Below, in pieces: positions 42,552 through 51,349 of a DNA stretch of 64,000 nt. Below the pieces are notes generated by a model. The model searched no databases, had not been told where the DNA came from, and was given only the letters and a program-made list of their open reading frames with translations. Source of the stretch: Methylohalobius crimeensis 10Ki (GTDB lineage: Bacteria; Pseudomonadota; Gammaproteobacteria; Methylococcales; Methylothermaceae); assembly GCF_000421465.1 (NCBI RefSeq), contig NZ_ATXB01000001.1, forward strand, positions 2,325,001 to 2,389,000. The letters are read 5' to 3'. Every line of letters begins with the position of its first letter. The stretch's first letter is position 1. The position numbers were made by a program, and so were the translations under genes.

Positions 42552-43973
42552 ATGTCGACGGCACGACTTTATCAGCGAATCGCCCGCCAGATCGCCGAGC
42601 AGATCGATCAGGGCATGTACCGGCCGGGCGATCGGCTACCCGGCGTACGCCGCCTGAGTCGGCAATACGGCGTCAGCATCTCGACCATCGTGCAGGCGCA
42701 GCGGTGTCTCGAGGACGACGGACGCATCCAAGCGCGGCCCCGTTCGGGCTACTATGTGCGGGTTCGTCCGTGGCCTTTGCCCGATCCGCCCGATATCTCC
42801 CGCCCCACCGTCCGACCGATTCCCGTGACGGGCCAGGCATTGGTGTTGCGTCTGATTCAAGCCACCAATGAGCGGGACTTCGTGCAATTGGGAGCGGCGG
42901 TCCCCGATCCCGGCTTCCTTCCCGTCCGCCCGCTTCAGCGCGCACTGAGCGCCGCGGCACGCAACAGCGGCGAACACCTCGCCACTTATCAGTTTCCACC
43001 CGGCAACCCGGAGCTTCGCCGCCAGATCGCCCGCCGGATGGCGGACAGCGGCTGCCGGATCCCACCCGATGAAATCGTCGTCACCAGCGGCTGCCAGGAG
43101 GCGTTGATCCTGGCGCTGCGCGCGGTCGCCCGACCGGGAGACGTGATCGCCATCGAATCGCCTTGCTTTTACGTACTCCTACAGGCAATCGAATCGCTGG
43201 GGCTCCAGGCGCTGGAAATTCCCACCCATCCCACCACCGGAATCAGCCTCGAGGCGTTGACCCTGGCGCTGGAACAATGGCCGGTCAAGGCCTGTGCCTT
43301 GACCGCCAATTTCAGCAATCCTTTGGGGTATTGCATGCCGGCGGAGAAAAAACAGGCCTTGGTCGCCTTGCTGGCCCGCCACGGAACTCCCTTGATCGAA
43401 GACGACATTTACGGCGATCTAGGATTCGACGGCGACCGCCCGCCGGCGGTGCGCGCCTTCGATGAGGAAGGAAGCGTGATCTACTGCTCGTCCTTTTCCA
43501 AAACCCTGTCGCCCGGTCTGGGCGTGGGTTGGATAATTCCCGGCCGATGGCGGGAAGCAGTGGCATTCCTGAAATGCGTCACCAACCTCGCCACCCCCAC
43601 CTGGCCGCAATTCGCCATCGCCGATTTCTTGCGCCACGGCGGCTACGATCACCATCTGCGCCAAGTCCGGGAAGAGTATTCACGCCACGTCGCCCTCATG
43701 ATCCGGGCGGTGGGCCGATACTTTCCGGAAGGCACCCGCGTCACCCAACCACGGGGCGGTTTCGTGATCTGGGTGGAATTGCCCCAATCGGTCGATGCCG
43801 TGACCCTGTGTCAGGAGGCCTTGCAGCGACGCATCAGCATCGCCCCCGGTCCCATCTTTTCCGCCGCCGGGAAATATGCCCATTTCATTCGCCTCAACTG
43901 CGCCCAAATCTGGAACGATAAGCTCGAAAAAGCGTTGATGACCGTGGGCCGACTGGCACGGGAGATGACTTGA
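42552..43973 (+). CDS. MocR-type transcription regulator (GntR wHTH + aminotransferase domain)
   Basis: A 473-residue fusion of a GntR-type winged helix (about 1-75: RPGDRLPGVRRLSRQYGVSISTI and following) with a fold-type I aminotransferase domain. The PLP lysine is in YCSSFSKTLSPGLGVGW. Other aminotransferase features are NFSNPLGYCMPAEKKQALV and the Arg near the C terminus (HFIRLNCA). MocR proteins use PLP-ligand binding to control nearby amino-acid or vitamin B6 genes. The divergent fold-type IV aminotransferase gene is the likely target. Confidence 0.92.
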   Translation: MSTARLYQRIARQIAEQIDQGMYRPGDRLPGVRRLSRQYGVSISTIVQAQRCLEDDGRIQARPRSGYYVRVRPWPLPDPPDISRPTVRPIPVTGQALVLRLIQATNERDFVQLGAAVPDPGFLPVRPLQRALSAAARNSGEHLATYQFPPGNPELRRQIARRMADSGCRIPPDEIVVTSGCQEALILALRAVARPGDVIAIESPCFYVLLQAIESLGLQALEIPTHPTTGISLEALTLALEQWPVKACALTANFSNPLGYCMPAEKKQALVALLARHGTPLIEDDIYGDLGFDGDRPPAVRAFDEEGSVIYCSSFSKTLSPGLGVGWIIPGRWREAVAFLKCVTNLATPTWPQFAIADFLRHGGYDHHLRQVREEYSRHVALMIRAVGRYFPEGTRVTQPRGGFVIWVELPQSVDAVTLCQEALQRRISIAPGPIFSAAGKYAHFIRLNCAQIWNDKLEKALMTVGRLAREMT

Positions 43974-44035
43974 TCTTTCGCCCTCCGATCCTTCGAGTTA
44001 GGATAGGACTTTTCCAACATCCGGGAGGAACCGGT

Positions 44036-44767
44036 ATGCCCTCGTATCGACTGTTTCGGGCCGTCCTGCCCGTTTGTCCCGTTATCCTGGCCTTGATCTC
44101 CGCCCCGCTCTCGGCCGCCGAAACACCCCTCTGCGCCGCCGGGATGACGTCCGCCTCGTTTTCCGAACACGCCCAACAATCCATCGAAGCCGACACGATG
44201 GTGGCCACCTTGACCATCCGGCACGAGGACGAGGATCCGGCGCGAGCCGCCGCCGAGGTCAACGCCCTCGCCAATGACATTCTCTCCGCCGGCCGCCGTT
44301 TGAAGACATTGGAACTGGCTTCCGGCAGATACCAGACGCAACCGATCTATCGGAAGGACGACCGCAAAATCGACCGCTGGCAGGTCGTCCACACCCTCGA
44401 AGTGCGCTCTGAAGATTTCGAGACGGCGATGGCGTTCATCGCCGATCAGCAGCAAGCGGCCGAGTTATCCTCCCTCGGATTTCAAGTATCGGAGGCGCGC
44501 CGCGAGGCGGTCGAGGAAACCCTGACCCTCGAGGCCATCCGAAAGCTTCGGGAACGGGGGGAGTTAGTAGCCCGCGCCATGGGGAGCAAGCTGATCCGGT
44601 GGGGGCAAATCCACATCGGCCAGGCCTCCGGCGGTGAACCCCCACCGATGCCCATGCGGGCGATGATGCGAAGCGAGGCCGCCGCCGCCCCGCTCGAGGT
44701 CGCGCCGGGCAAACGGGATATCCGTCTCGAGGCGCGGGGCACGGCGTGCTTGGAAGCCCGGGAGTAG
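44036..44767 (+). CDS. Exported SIMPL (DUF541) domain protein
   Basis: A 243-residue periplasmic protein. A signal peptide ends near residue 27 (SAPLSA-AET). The SIMPL domain follows (ASFSEHAQQSIEADTMVATLTI; LASGRYQTQPIYRKDDRKIDRW; LGFQVSEARREAVEETLTLEAI). The molecular role of the family in bacteria is not settled. The ATG at 44036 has a GGGAGGAA ribosome-binding site. The longer frame to 43970 overlaps the MocR gene end and is not needed. Confidence 0.86.
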   Translation: MPSYRLFRAVLPVCPVILALISAPLSAAETPLCAAGMTSASFSEHAQQSIEADTMVATLTIRHEDEDPARAAAEVNALANDILSAGRRLKTLELASGRYQTQPIYRKDDRKIDRWQVVHTLEVRSEDFETAMAFIADQQQAAELSSLGFQVSEARREAVEETLTLEAIRKLRERGELVARAMGSKLIRWGQIHIGQASGGEPPPMPMRAMMRSEAAAAPLEVAPGKRDIRLEARGTACLEARE

Positions 44768-44848
44768 ACAACCGATCGACTACCGAATGAACCGCCCAGC
44801 GGTGAAGCAATACCCAAATATTTCGAGTCATGAGCGAATGCCTCCGGG

Positions 44849-45595
44849 TCAATATTTGAGCGAAATGCGCCCCACGACCGATCGCGGATCGCCGGGCATC
44901 ACCGTCGGCCCGAAGTCATTCGCGGTGAAATAGCGCTTATCCAGCAGGTTGTTGGCGAACAACTCGAGTTTTACATGCTCAAGCGGCTTGACGTTTTTGA
45001 ACGTATAGGAAGCGCCCACATCCCACGTGGTGAAGTGGGGAAGATCCACGGTATTGGCATTGTCCAGCGGTCGGTCGCCGACGAAGTTTACACCGGTGGA
45101 AAGGGCCAAACCGCTTAGCCAAACCTTTTCGAAGTGATAATGGGTCCAAATGCTGGCCTGATGCTCGGGGGTATTTTGAAATCGATTTCCCTTATTGAAG
45201 GGGTCATCTGTAATTTCGGCATTGATATAAGAATAACCACCCTGAACATGCCACTGGTCGGTAACCTGATAGGCCAGTTCCACTTCCGCGCCGCGAGAAC
45301 GGACTTCCCCGGTTTGTACTTGGAATCCAGGATTATCCCGATCCGGAACATTAACGTTAGTGCGCGTGATTTCAAAATACGATGCGGTCCCGCTCAGACC
45401 CCAGGGAAAATTCACCTTGACGCCCGCTTCCACTTGCTCCGATTCGACAAGCTTGAAGGGAGACCCGTCGGCGGTCCCGAAACTGACTGCGTTGTCAAAA
45501 TTGAAACCCGTTCCGAACCGGGCGAATACGTGGACGGAATCGGTCACAATAAGGAGGCAGTCAGCCGGTACGGTCGCACGTTCGGTGCGGCCCAT
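44849..45595 (-). pseudogene. Truncated TonB-dependent receptor (C-terminal barrel only)
   Basis: The 248-codon frame encodes the last third of a receptor barrel: VHVFARFGTGFNFDNAVSFG, a barrel strand ending EVRSRGAEVELAYQVT, ELFANNLLDKRYFTAND and a terminal VVGRISLKY. A signal peptide, TonB box, plug domain and most of the barrel are missing. The ATG comes directly after the stop of the phosphopantetheinyl transferase, and the first about 16 codons do not look like receptor sequence. A partner with the missing part is not in the window. It is most likely the residue of a deletion in a former siderophore locus. Confidence 0.85.
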
Positions 45596-46435
45596 TCAAG
45601 CCACTGCATGAAGCGCTCCATGCTCGATCCATTCGGCAAGCCAAGCTCCGCGATCGATGCTGACGCGGACCGGACCGCCTTCCACCGCCAAAGCGCCGAT
45701 GCCTTCCGGCAGCGATTCGAGGCTATAAAGCCACCAGCGCGTCCCGGCTCGGTCTCCCCGGATGGTCACCGGGGCCGGATACATGAGATCTCCCAGCGGC
45801 ACTTCCACCCGATGCAAGGGGACGCTCAACCCCCGACCGTCGCCTTTGAGCAAGGCTTCCTTGCGAGTCCATCCCCGGATAAAGGCCCGATGTTTCGCCC
45901 CGGACGAAAGCCGGTCGAATTCAGCCTGCTCCCGCTCGGAAAATACGTTGGGGTCCAAATACTCGCAAGGGAATTCCTGCCGTATGGGCTCGAGGTCGAC
46001 ACCCACTTGGCGATCGCGGGACAAGCTGTACAATACCCACGCGCCCGCATGGGAAAGATTGAATTGAAGCGGACGCACGCCGTTTTTCAACACCGGCTTT
46101 CCGTAGGTGTTGTAGGCGAACCGAACCGCCTCGGGAGATGTGTCGAGATAAGCCGCCAAAAGATGACGCAGCAAGCCTCGCGCGGTGATATAGCTCAAAC
46201 GCGCGTTTTGAAAGCGAAATCGGGCGGCTCTGGCGAGTTCGTCCTCCGACAATATCGCCGCCAGTTTTTCGGTCAGGGGGAAAAAACGTTTTACCTCGAC
46301 CGCGATCAGTTGGACTTCCCCGGCATCCACAATATGTGGATCACCGGGGCGGGATAATGCTTCCACGGCTTCTTCTTCAGGGATTTGCAAGCCCTGCTGT
46401 AGAGTGGTCACAGATCGAACGCTTACGGTGTTCAT
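45596..46435 (-). CDS. Sfp-type 4'-phosphopantetheinyl transferase
   Basis: A 279-residue enzyme that loads carrier proteins with phosphopantetheine. It has GKPVLKNGVRPLQFNLSH, the Mg-binding VGVDLEPI, FSEREQAEF and WTRKEALLKGDGRGL. A good AAGGAG ribosome-binding site precedes the ATG. Sfp-type enzymes usually serve NRPS or PKS clusters, yet no carrier-protein gene is present here. A Fur-like upstream region and the receptor fragment directly behind it suggest an iron-related origin. It could also modify carrier proteins encoded elsewhere. Confidence 0.92.
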   Translation of the reverse strand: MNTVSVRSVTTLQQGLQIPEEEAVEALSRPGDPHIVDAGEVQLIAVEVKRFFPLTEKLAAILSEDELARAARFRFQNARLSYITARGLLRHLLAAYLDTSPEAVRFAYNTYGKPVLKNGVRPLQFNLSHAGAWVLYSLSRDRQVGVDLEPIRQEFPCEYLDPNVFSEREQAEFDRLSSGAKHRAFIRGWTRKEALLKGDGRGLSVPLHRVEVPLGDLMYPAPVTIRGDRAGTRWWLYSLESLPEGIGALAVEGGPVRVSIDRGAWLAEWIEHGALHAVA

Positions 46436-46592
46436 AGACGTTACTCCTTCTTCCCGTCAGGTTAAGTTTCCTTTCCACCAGAAGGGTTACATCCCGTGGT
46501 CAGTCAACGAAGCGCCCCCCCTGCTTCGGGTCTCTTCGGACGTCATGAGGCGCTTCGCCAATCCGGTAATTGTCCTAAATTAATGCAGAACT

Positions 46593-46625
46593 CATGCCAA
46601 TAATAATTATCCTATAATTATCAAT
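46593..46625 (-). promoter_or_regulatory. Fur-box-like tract before the phosphopantetheinyl transferase gene
   Basis: Overlapping GATAAT/ATTATC hexamers. The best 19-mer (46593-46611) matches the Fur consensus at about 13 positions, with a nearly complete right half, AATAATTATC. It lies about 160 bp before the transferase start and suggests iron repression. Confidence 0.5.
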
Positions 46626-46665
46626 AACATAAGATTAAATCTTAGCTTCGTTAGCATTTGAGCTC

Positions 46666-46703
46666 TGTGGCATTTGCCGTAACTATGCGGCATATCCCTC
46701 ACA
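46666..46703. promoter_or_regulatory. Composite palindromic element, copy 3
   Basis: The plus strand reads TGTGGCATTTGCC, a 7-bp spacer, then TGCGGCATATCCC followed by TCACA. It is nearly identical to copy 2 on the opposite strand, with half-sites 20 bp apart. It lies about 50 bp beyond the Fur-like tract, upstream of the transferase. Confidence 0.5.
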
Positions 46704-47051
46704 TCCGGCCGTATTCTCCCAATCCGGTAAACCACATGTTTGGATCGGTTCCAAACAACGACGGATTTTTTTCGGGAACCATGATGGCCGGTTCGACGGA
46801 ACGTGAAGGGGGAAGACGAGAACGCATCAAGGCGCCGAAAAAGCGCTCCGCTAGGCAAGCACTTTGGCGAAGGACGTGCAACTCGAGGCAGGAGATAACC
46901 GCTTCGAAGCGGTTCAGAATGAGATCAAAGATTTTCCATATCGCGCCACCGACCCGCAGCCGTCAGACGGAATCGGATGACTCGCTGCGCCGCATAAGAT
47001 CACGAAAATGATCGGACTTTACCCATAAGGCACTTGGAGAAACGCACGGGA

Positions 47052-47069
47052 AAGCCTCATGAGAGGCTT
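47052..47069 (-). terminator. Hairpin after the dynamin-like gene
   Basis: AAGCCTC/GAGGCTT with a 4-base loop lies about 10 bp after the stop codon of the dynamin-like gene. The following T-tract is short, so it is a moderate terminator candidate. Confidence 0.45.
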
Positions 47070-47079
47070 ATCCGAGTAC

Positions 47080-49047
47080 TCAAGAAGCTACCGCTATGGA
47101 TTCCTCGGGAGGGGCAACCGCCTCTTTGCCTTCGATCAAGCTTACGATCTCCTCCAGCTCCCGTTGTTGCTCCAGTACCGGCGCCAAACTCTGCTCCAAC
47201 TTCTGGATTTCCGCATCCAACGATTCCTTGGATTGATTGACCTTGCGCAGGACGGTCAGACGTTGCTCGATCACTTTTTTGCGCTCTTTGATCTGATGCA
47301 CCAAGGGCGACAAAGCCACCGCGGCCCAGTTGGCGGTTTCGTGGTGGACCTGGTGAAGCATTTTTCGAGCCTTGGCGAGAATGGTGATATACAACTTCTG
47401 GATCACCAAATGCTGCTCCATCAAGGTGGAAGACATGCTGGTTCTAAACGACTCCCCCTCGTGAAACAAATCCTCCAGGGTCACTTGGTATTCCCGAATG
47501 GAAAACGCCGGCGGCTTGAGATCTCCGTATCCCGGTTCGTTGGCGAACTTTTGATAAACATTGCCGATCAGCTTCTGAGTATCTTCCACCACTTGAATTC
47601 CCTCGTGGAGAATAGCGGCCAAATCGTCGAATACCGCCTTCATGGATTGCTTCATCCCGTAAGTGGTGAAGCTGGCTTCCATCGAACGGGTATGGCTTTT
47701 GATAATCTTGTCCACCCGCTTGGGTGACAGCACATCCAACATCCGTTTGGCCTGCATGGTGAATACCCGGCGGCTGGCCTGGAAACGATCCACACTTTGC
47801 AAATATTGGCTTTGATGCGCTCGGGTCTCTTCCATCAGCTTCATGGTCATGGTCTCGTTTTTGGTATCGAGACCGCGCAACTCGTCCAACTGCTTGCGCA
47901 ACTGTCCGACTTCCGATCCGACCACTTCCAGCGATTCCGCCACTTGATGACCGATTCCCCGAGTAATGGAACGACGCATGATCTCCTGCCGGCTTTGCAG
48001 TACGTCCTTGCCCAAATAATTTTCCAAGTGCGTCAGACGGCTTTTTTCCAGCAGAGTCTCGTCGTCTTTCACTTTGGCCAGCAAGGACTGCTTGGCGGAC
48101 AGGGAAAAAATCAGCTTTTCCTCTACCCCCAATATCCGGGCGGTTTCCTTTACCTGAGATTGAATGGATTTGTCGATATGGGATTCGCTTTGCAGGTCGT
48201 CCCACAAAGTGTCGATCTTGTTCATCACCACCGCCAGATGGCGCTGCTCGTCACTGTCCAGCCCCCGGACGTGATGTTGCCACATATCCATGTCGCTTTT
48301 GGTCACGCCGGTATCGGCGGCCAAAACGAACAATATCGCTTGAGCGCTGGGCAACATACTGAGAGTCAGTTCCGGCTCCGACCCCAAGGCATTGAGTCCG
48401 GGGGTATCCAGAATCACCAAGCCCTCCTGGAGAAGCGGATGGGGAAAGCTGATCAGGGCGTGGCGCCAACAGGGAATTTCCACGCTATCCGGCGGAATAT
48501 CGCCGGGATGATTCATATCGTCGTGATACAAGCCCAATCGTTTCGCTTCCTCCAAGCTCACCCGCTTGACCGCGACCAATTCCTGAAACGCCTCCTGCAT
48601 CTGAATCGGAGAAGACGGATCCAGTTCGATCTGAAGCCATTGACCGGGTTGATCTTTGTATTCGCTCAAAGAAGCATTGTCGAGCCGACTTTCGATCGCC
48701 AACAGCCGAATATAGCCGCCCCCCTCGGGATCGTAAAAAATCTCGGTGGGACACATGGTGGTTCGCCCCGGCGTGGAGGGCAACAGCCGGACACCGGTTT
48801 CGGCGAAAAACAACGCGTTGATCAATTCAGTCTTGCCGCGGGAAAACTCCGCCACGAAAGCGATCGTCATCCGTTCGGAAGCCAAATTCCGGCGCATGCC
48901 CAGAATGACCTCCTCGACTTGGGTGGTGCTCAGTTCATACTTCTTGAGCCAGGCATGGTACTTGTCGATCGCTTCGACCAGACGGCTTTTCCATTGCCCG
49001 TAGGCTTGCAGCTGTTGCTGAAAGTGCATCGTACTCATCTCCGGCAA
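47080..49047 (-). CDS. Dynamin-family GTPase
   Basis: A 655-residue bacterial dynamin-like protein. The G1 motif is in FVAEFSRGKTELINALF (about 64-80). G3 is VILDTPGLNALG, and G4 is VVMNKIDTLWDD. The G2 threonine is probably in PGRTTMCPTEI. Long helical segments with coiled-coil character occupy about 330-655 and would form the stalk. No obvious membrane helix is seen. Members act in membrane remodelling or fission, but the role of this subgroup is unknown. The gene stands alone between noncoding regions. Confidence 0.88.
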   Translation of the reverse strand: MPEMSTMHFQQQLQAYGQWKSRLVEAIDKYHAWLKKYELSTTQVEEVILGMRRNLASERMTIAFVAEFSRGKTELINALFFAETGVRLLPSTPGRTTMCPTEIFYDPEGGGYIRLLAIESRLDNASLSEYKDQPGQWLQIELDPSSPIQMQEAFQELVAVKRVSLEEAKRLGLYHDDMNHPGDIPPDSVEIPCWRHALISFPHPLLQEGLVILDTPGLNALGSEPELTLSMLPSAQAILFVLAADTGVTKSDMDMWQHHVRGLDSDEQRHLAVVMNKIDTLWDDLQSESHIDKSIQSQVKETARILGVEEKLIFSLSAKQSLLAKVKDDETLLEKSRLTHLENYLGKDVLQSRQEIMRRSITRGIGHQVAESLEVVGSEVGQLRKQLDELRGLDTKNETMTMKLMEETRAHQSQYLQSVDRFQASRRVFTMQAKRMLDVLSPKRVDKIIKSHTRSMEASFTTYGMKQSMKAVFDDLAAILHEGIQVVEDTQKLIGNVYQKFANEPGYGDLKPPAFSIREYQVTLEDLFHEGESFRTSMSSTLMEQHLVIQKLYITILAKARKMLHQVHHETANWAAVALSPLVHQIKERKKVIEQRLTVLRKVNQSKESLDAEIQKLEQSLAPVLEQQRELEEIVSLIEGKEAVAPPEESIAVAS

Positions 49048-49169
49048 TAACTACTCAGTGGCACTAAAGCCCAATCGGGCTTAACAAAAGTGTAGTCTAA
49101 AAATTGCGGAAGAAATGAAAGAGTGCGATATCCATGACGAATTTCCGCCTCTTCGATCCGTTCGAGCGT

Positions 49170-49748
49170 TTAGAACGTCAGCATCAAGGCCAATTGATGC
49201 AACGGCGGAATGATCAGAATTTTCAAGAACTGGAGTCCTATCAGGGCAATCAGGGGAGAGAGATCCAGGCCGCCCAGGGTGGGAATCAAGCGGCGACACG
49301 GACGCAAGACGGGTTCGGTCAGATCGGCTAACAGGGAATACACCGGATTGTACGGGTCGGGGTTAATCCAGCTCAGGATCGCTTGGATAATAATAGCGTA
49401 AATAAATACATTGAAAGTCAGACTGACCAATTGCACCGCCGCGGAGCCGGTCAGAATTCCGATACCAACCGCACCGCCTCCCTGGAGCTGAAAGACCAGA
49501 AAATCCCCCAGCATCTTGACCGCCAACATCAGGACGATGGCCGCCGTATCCACCCGACCGATGGAAGGGATGAAGCGACGCAGAATTTTAAGCGGCGGAT
49601 GGGTGATTTTGACCAGAAATTGAGAAACCGGGTTGTAAAACTCCGCTTCCACCAATTGGAACAAAAAGCGCAACAGCACCGCCAAAACATATAATTCGAA
49701 GACGGAATTGACCAGAAAGACCGCCGGATTGGCCAGATAGCCGTTCAT
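49170..49748 (-). CDS. yggT: YggT family membrane protein (two YggT repeats)
   Basis: A 192-residue protein with about four to five hydrophobic helices. Two YggT motifs are seen: FYNPVSQFLVKITHPPLKILRRFIP and DPYNPVYSLLADLTEPVLRPCRRLIP. The family role is unclear. The gene starts inside the proC stop (ATGA) and is translationally coupled. A proC-yggT pair is common in Gammaproteobacteria. Confidence 0.92.
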   Translation of the reverse strand: MNGYLANPAVFLVNSVFELYVLAVLLRFLFQLVEAEFYNPVSQFLVKITHPPLKILRRFIPSIGRVDTAAIVLMLAVKMLGDFLVFQLQGGGAVGIGILTGSAAVQLVSLTFNVFIYAIIIQAILSWINPDPYNPVYSLLADLTEPVLRPCRRLIPTLGGLDLSPLIALIGLQFLKILIIPPLHQLALMLTF

Positions 49749-50575
49749 GCTTTTTCTCCCAATTGTTCGGATAGTTCCTTCGACCGCGCTCTGGCGGTTT
49801 CCAGGGCTTTGTCGATAAGCCCTTCAAAGTCTCCTGCCTGCAACACCGACAAGGCCTTTTCGGTCACGCCGCCAGGAGAGGCGACCCGGCGGCGCAATTC
49901 CTCCGGACCGGCCTGGGTTTCCAGGGCCAGCTTGGCCGCCCCCAAGGCGGTTTGCTCCACCAGCAATCTTGCGGTTTGGGCGTCCAGCCCCAACCGGCAA
50001 CCGGCCTTTTCCAACGCTTCCATGAGGAAGAAAAAATAGGCCGGACCGCATCCGGAAACCGCGGTCACCGCATCCAACAGATCTTCCTGTTCGACCCACA
50101 TCGTCAAACCCACCGCCCGCAGCAAGGATTCGGCCCGGTCTCGCTGCTCCGAACTCACCCACGCGTTAGCATGCAGGCCGGTGGCACCGGATTGAACCAA
50201 TGCCGGGGTATTGGGCATGGAACGCACGATCGGCACCTTTTCTCCCAGCCAGCGCTCCAAATCCCGCTCCAGCACGCCGGCGGCGACCGAAACCATCAAT
50301 GGCTTACGCTCCTGAACCAGGGGCGCGATTTCCTCGGCCACCGCGCGAATTTGTTGGGGCTTGACCGCCAGCACCACGCTATCGCAGCAGGATGCCAACT
50401 CCCGGTTATCGGTGGTGGTATGCACTCCCCAGCGATTCGCCAAAAGCCGGAGTTTGTCCTGCCCGGTGGCGGATACCCAAATGCTATCGGCGGGCACGCC
50501 GTCGGCCAGCAACCCGCCGATCAGACTGCTCGCCATATTGCCGGCACCGATAAAGCCGATCCTACCCTGTTCCAT
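49745..50575 (-). CDS. proC: Pyrroline-5-carboxylate reductase
   Basis: Last step of proline synthesis, reducing pyrroline-5-carboxylate with NAD(P)H. The Rossmann start IGFIGAGNMASSLIGGLL is at residues 6-23. VLAVKPQQIRAV, VRSMPNTPALVQSGATGLHAN and AVSGCGPAYFFFLMEAL are family features. Length (276) is normal. It diverges from mobA. Confidence 0.96.
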   Translation of the reverse strand: MEQGRIGFIGAGNMASSLIGGLLADGVPADSIWVSATGQDKLRLLANRWGVHTTTDNRELASCCDSVVLAVKPQQIRAVAEEIAPLVQERKPLMVSVAAGVLERDLERWLGEKVPIVRSMPNTPALVQSGATGLHANAWVSSEQRDRAESLLRAVGLTMWVEQEDLLDAVTAVSGCGPAYFFFLMEALEKAGCRLGLDAQTARLLVEQTALGAAKLALETQAGPEELRRRVASPGGVTEKALSVLQAGDFEGLIDKALETARARSKELSEQLGEKA

Positions 50576-50709
50576 GATGATTGCCTCTCCAAAACGATGA
50601 TGGATACACTAAACCCCCATCGAAAAAATTAAAGTTCACGCACCCGGTGTGCCCGGCTATTCTAACGTGGGCTAGATTGTTAAAAAAGCTCAACACTTGT
50701 TTACCCCTC

Positions 50710-51330
50710 ATGGCTACAACGACGATGCCCGCCCCCGATCAAGTGACCGGCGTCATTCTGGCCGGCGGCCGAGCACGCCGCATGGCAGGCCGGGATAAAG
50801 GCTTGCTGGAATGCGCCGGCAGGCCTCTGATCGCCCACGCGCTCGACATTCTTCGTCCGCTATGCGGCCGGCTGCTGATCAACGCCAACCGTTCCCTTGA
50901 GGATTATCGGGATTTCGACGTGCCGGTGATCAGCGACGAAGTGACGGGTTTTCAGGGGCCCTTGGCCGGCATCCTCACCGCGCTGAAGGCGGCGGACACC
51001 CCGTACCTGGTGGTAATCCCCTGCGACAGCCCTCGCCTGGAAACGGCGACCCTGACCCGATTGCTTCGCGCACTGATGGAAAACCAGGTGGATATCGCCC
51101 TCGCCCACGACGGCGAACGCCTCCATCCGGTGGTCATGGCCTTACGCACCGGTTTGGCCGATGATTTGGCGGCCTACCTGAATGCCGGAAAGCGAAAAGT
51201 CGATCGTTGGGTAAAGCGCCATGCTTGGTCCCCAGTGGACTGCGGCGACCGTCCCGGCCAGTTCGCCAATATCAACACGCCGGAAGAACTTGAAGCCTTG
51301 GCCAAACAGCTGAACGGACATGGCGCATGA
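50710..51330 (+). CDS. mobA: Molybdenum cofactor guanylyltransferase
   Basis: Transfers GMP from GTP to molybdopterin. The nucleotide-binding GVILAGGRARRMAGRDKGLL is at about residues 14-33, followed by GFQGPLAGILTAL, VIPCDSPRLE and the C-terminal FANINTPEEL. The ATG at 50710 (206 residues) precedes the family sequence; a longer frame to 50581 lacks similarity. It converges with the KamA-family gene, leaving only 19 bp between the stops. Confidence 0.92.
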   Translation: MATTTMPAPDQVTGVILAGGRARRMAGRDKGLLECAGRPLIAHALDILRPLCGRLLINANRSLEDYRDFDVPVISDEVTGFQGPLAGILTALKAADTPYLVVIPCDSPRLETATLTRLLRALMENQVDIALAHDGERLHPVVMALRTGLADDLAAYLNAGKRKVDRWVKRHAWSPVDCGDRPGQFANINTPEELEALAKQLNGHGA

Positions 51331-51349
51331 ACGCACCCGATGCCCCCGC

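Larger units (their letters stand above)
46436..47079. other. 644-bp region without a recognisable gene
   Basis: The right side of the phosphopantetheinyl transferase leader holds an inverted repeat, CGAAGCGCC/GGCGCTTCG (46508-46557), the Fur-like tract (46593-46625) and composite element copy 3 (46666-46703). Then a perfect 18-bp palindrome, AACCGCTTCGAAGCGGTT (46897-46914), and the dynamin terminator hairpin follow. The open frames of 60-117 codons (46658-47011 plus, 46699-46881 minus) show no recognisable family. The stretch may be the eroded remains of a deleted gene. Confidence 0.55.

Noticed and set aside
45596-46435. Phosphopantetheinyl transferase as part of the dfo siderophore pathway
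   Set aside because: NIS siderophore synthesis needs no carrier protein, so this enzyme has no role in the hydroxamate pathway at 16-23 kb.
46658-47011. A 117-codon frame in the gene-poor region before the dynamin gene
   Set aside because: Basic, low-complexity translation, no ribosome-binding site and no recognisable domain; it starts inside the regulatory element.
47797-49050. A 417-codon plus-strand frame opposite the dynamin-like gene
   Set aside because: Antisense to a gene with clear GTPase motifs; its translation shows no family features.
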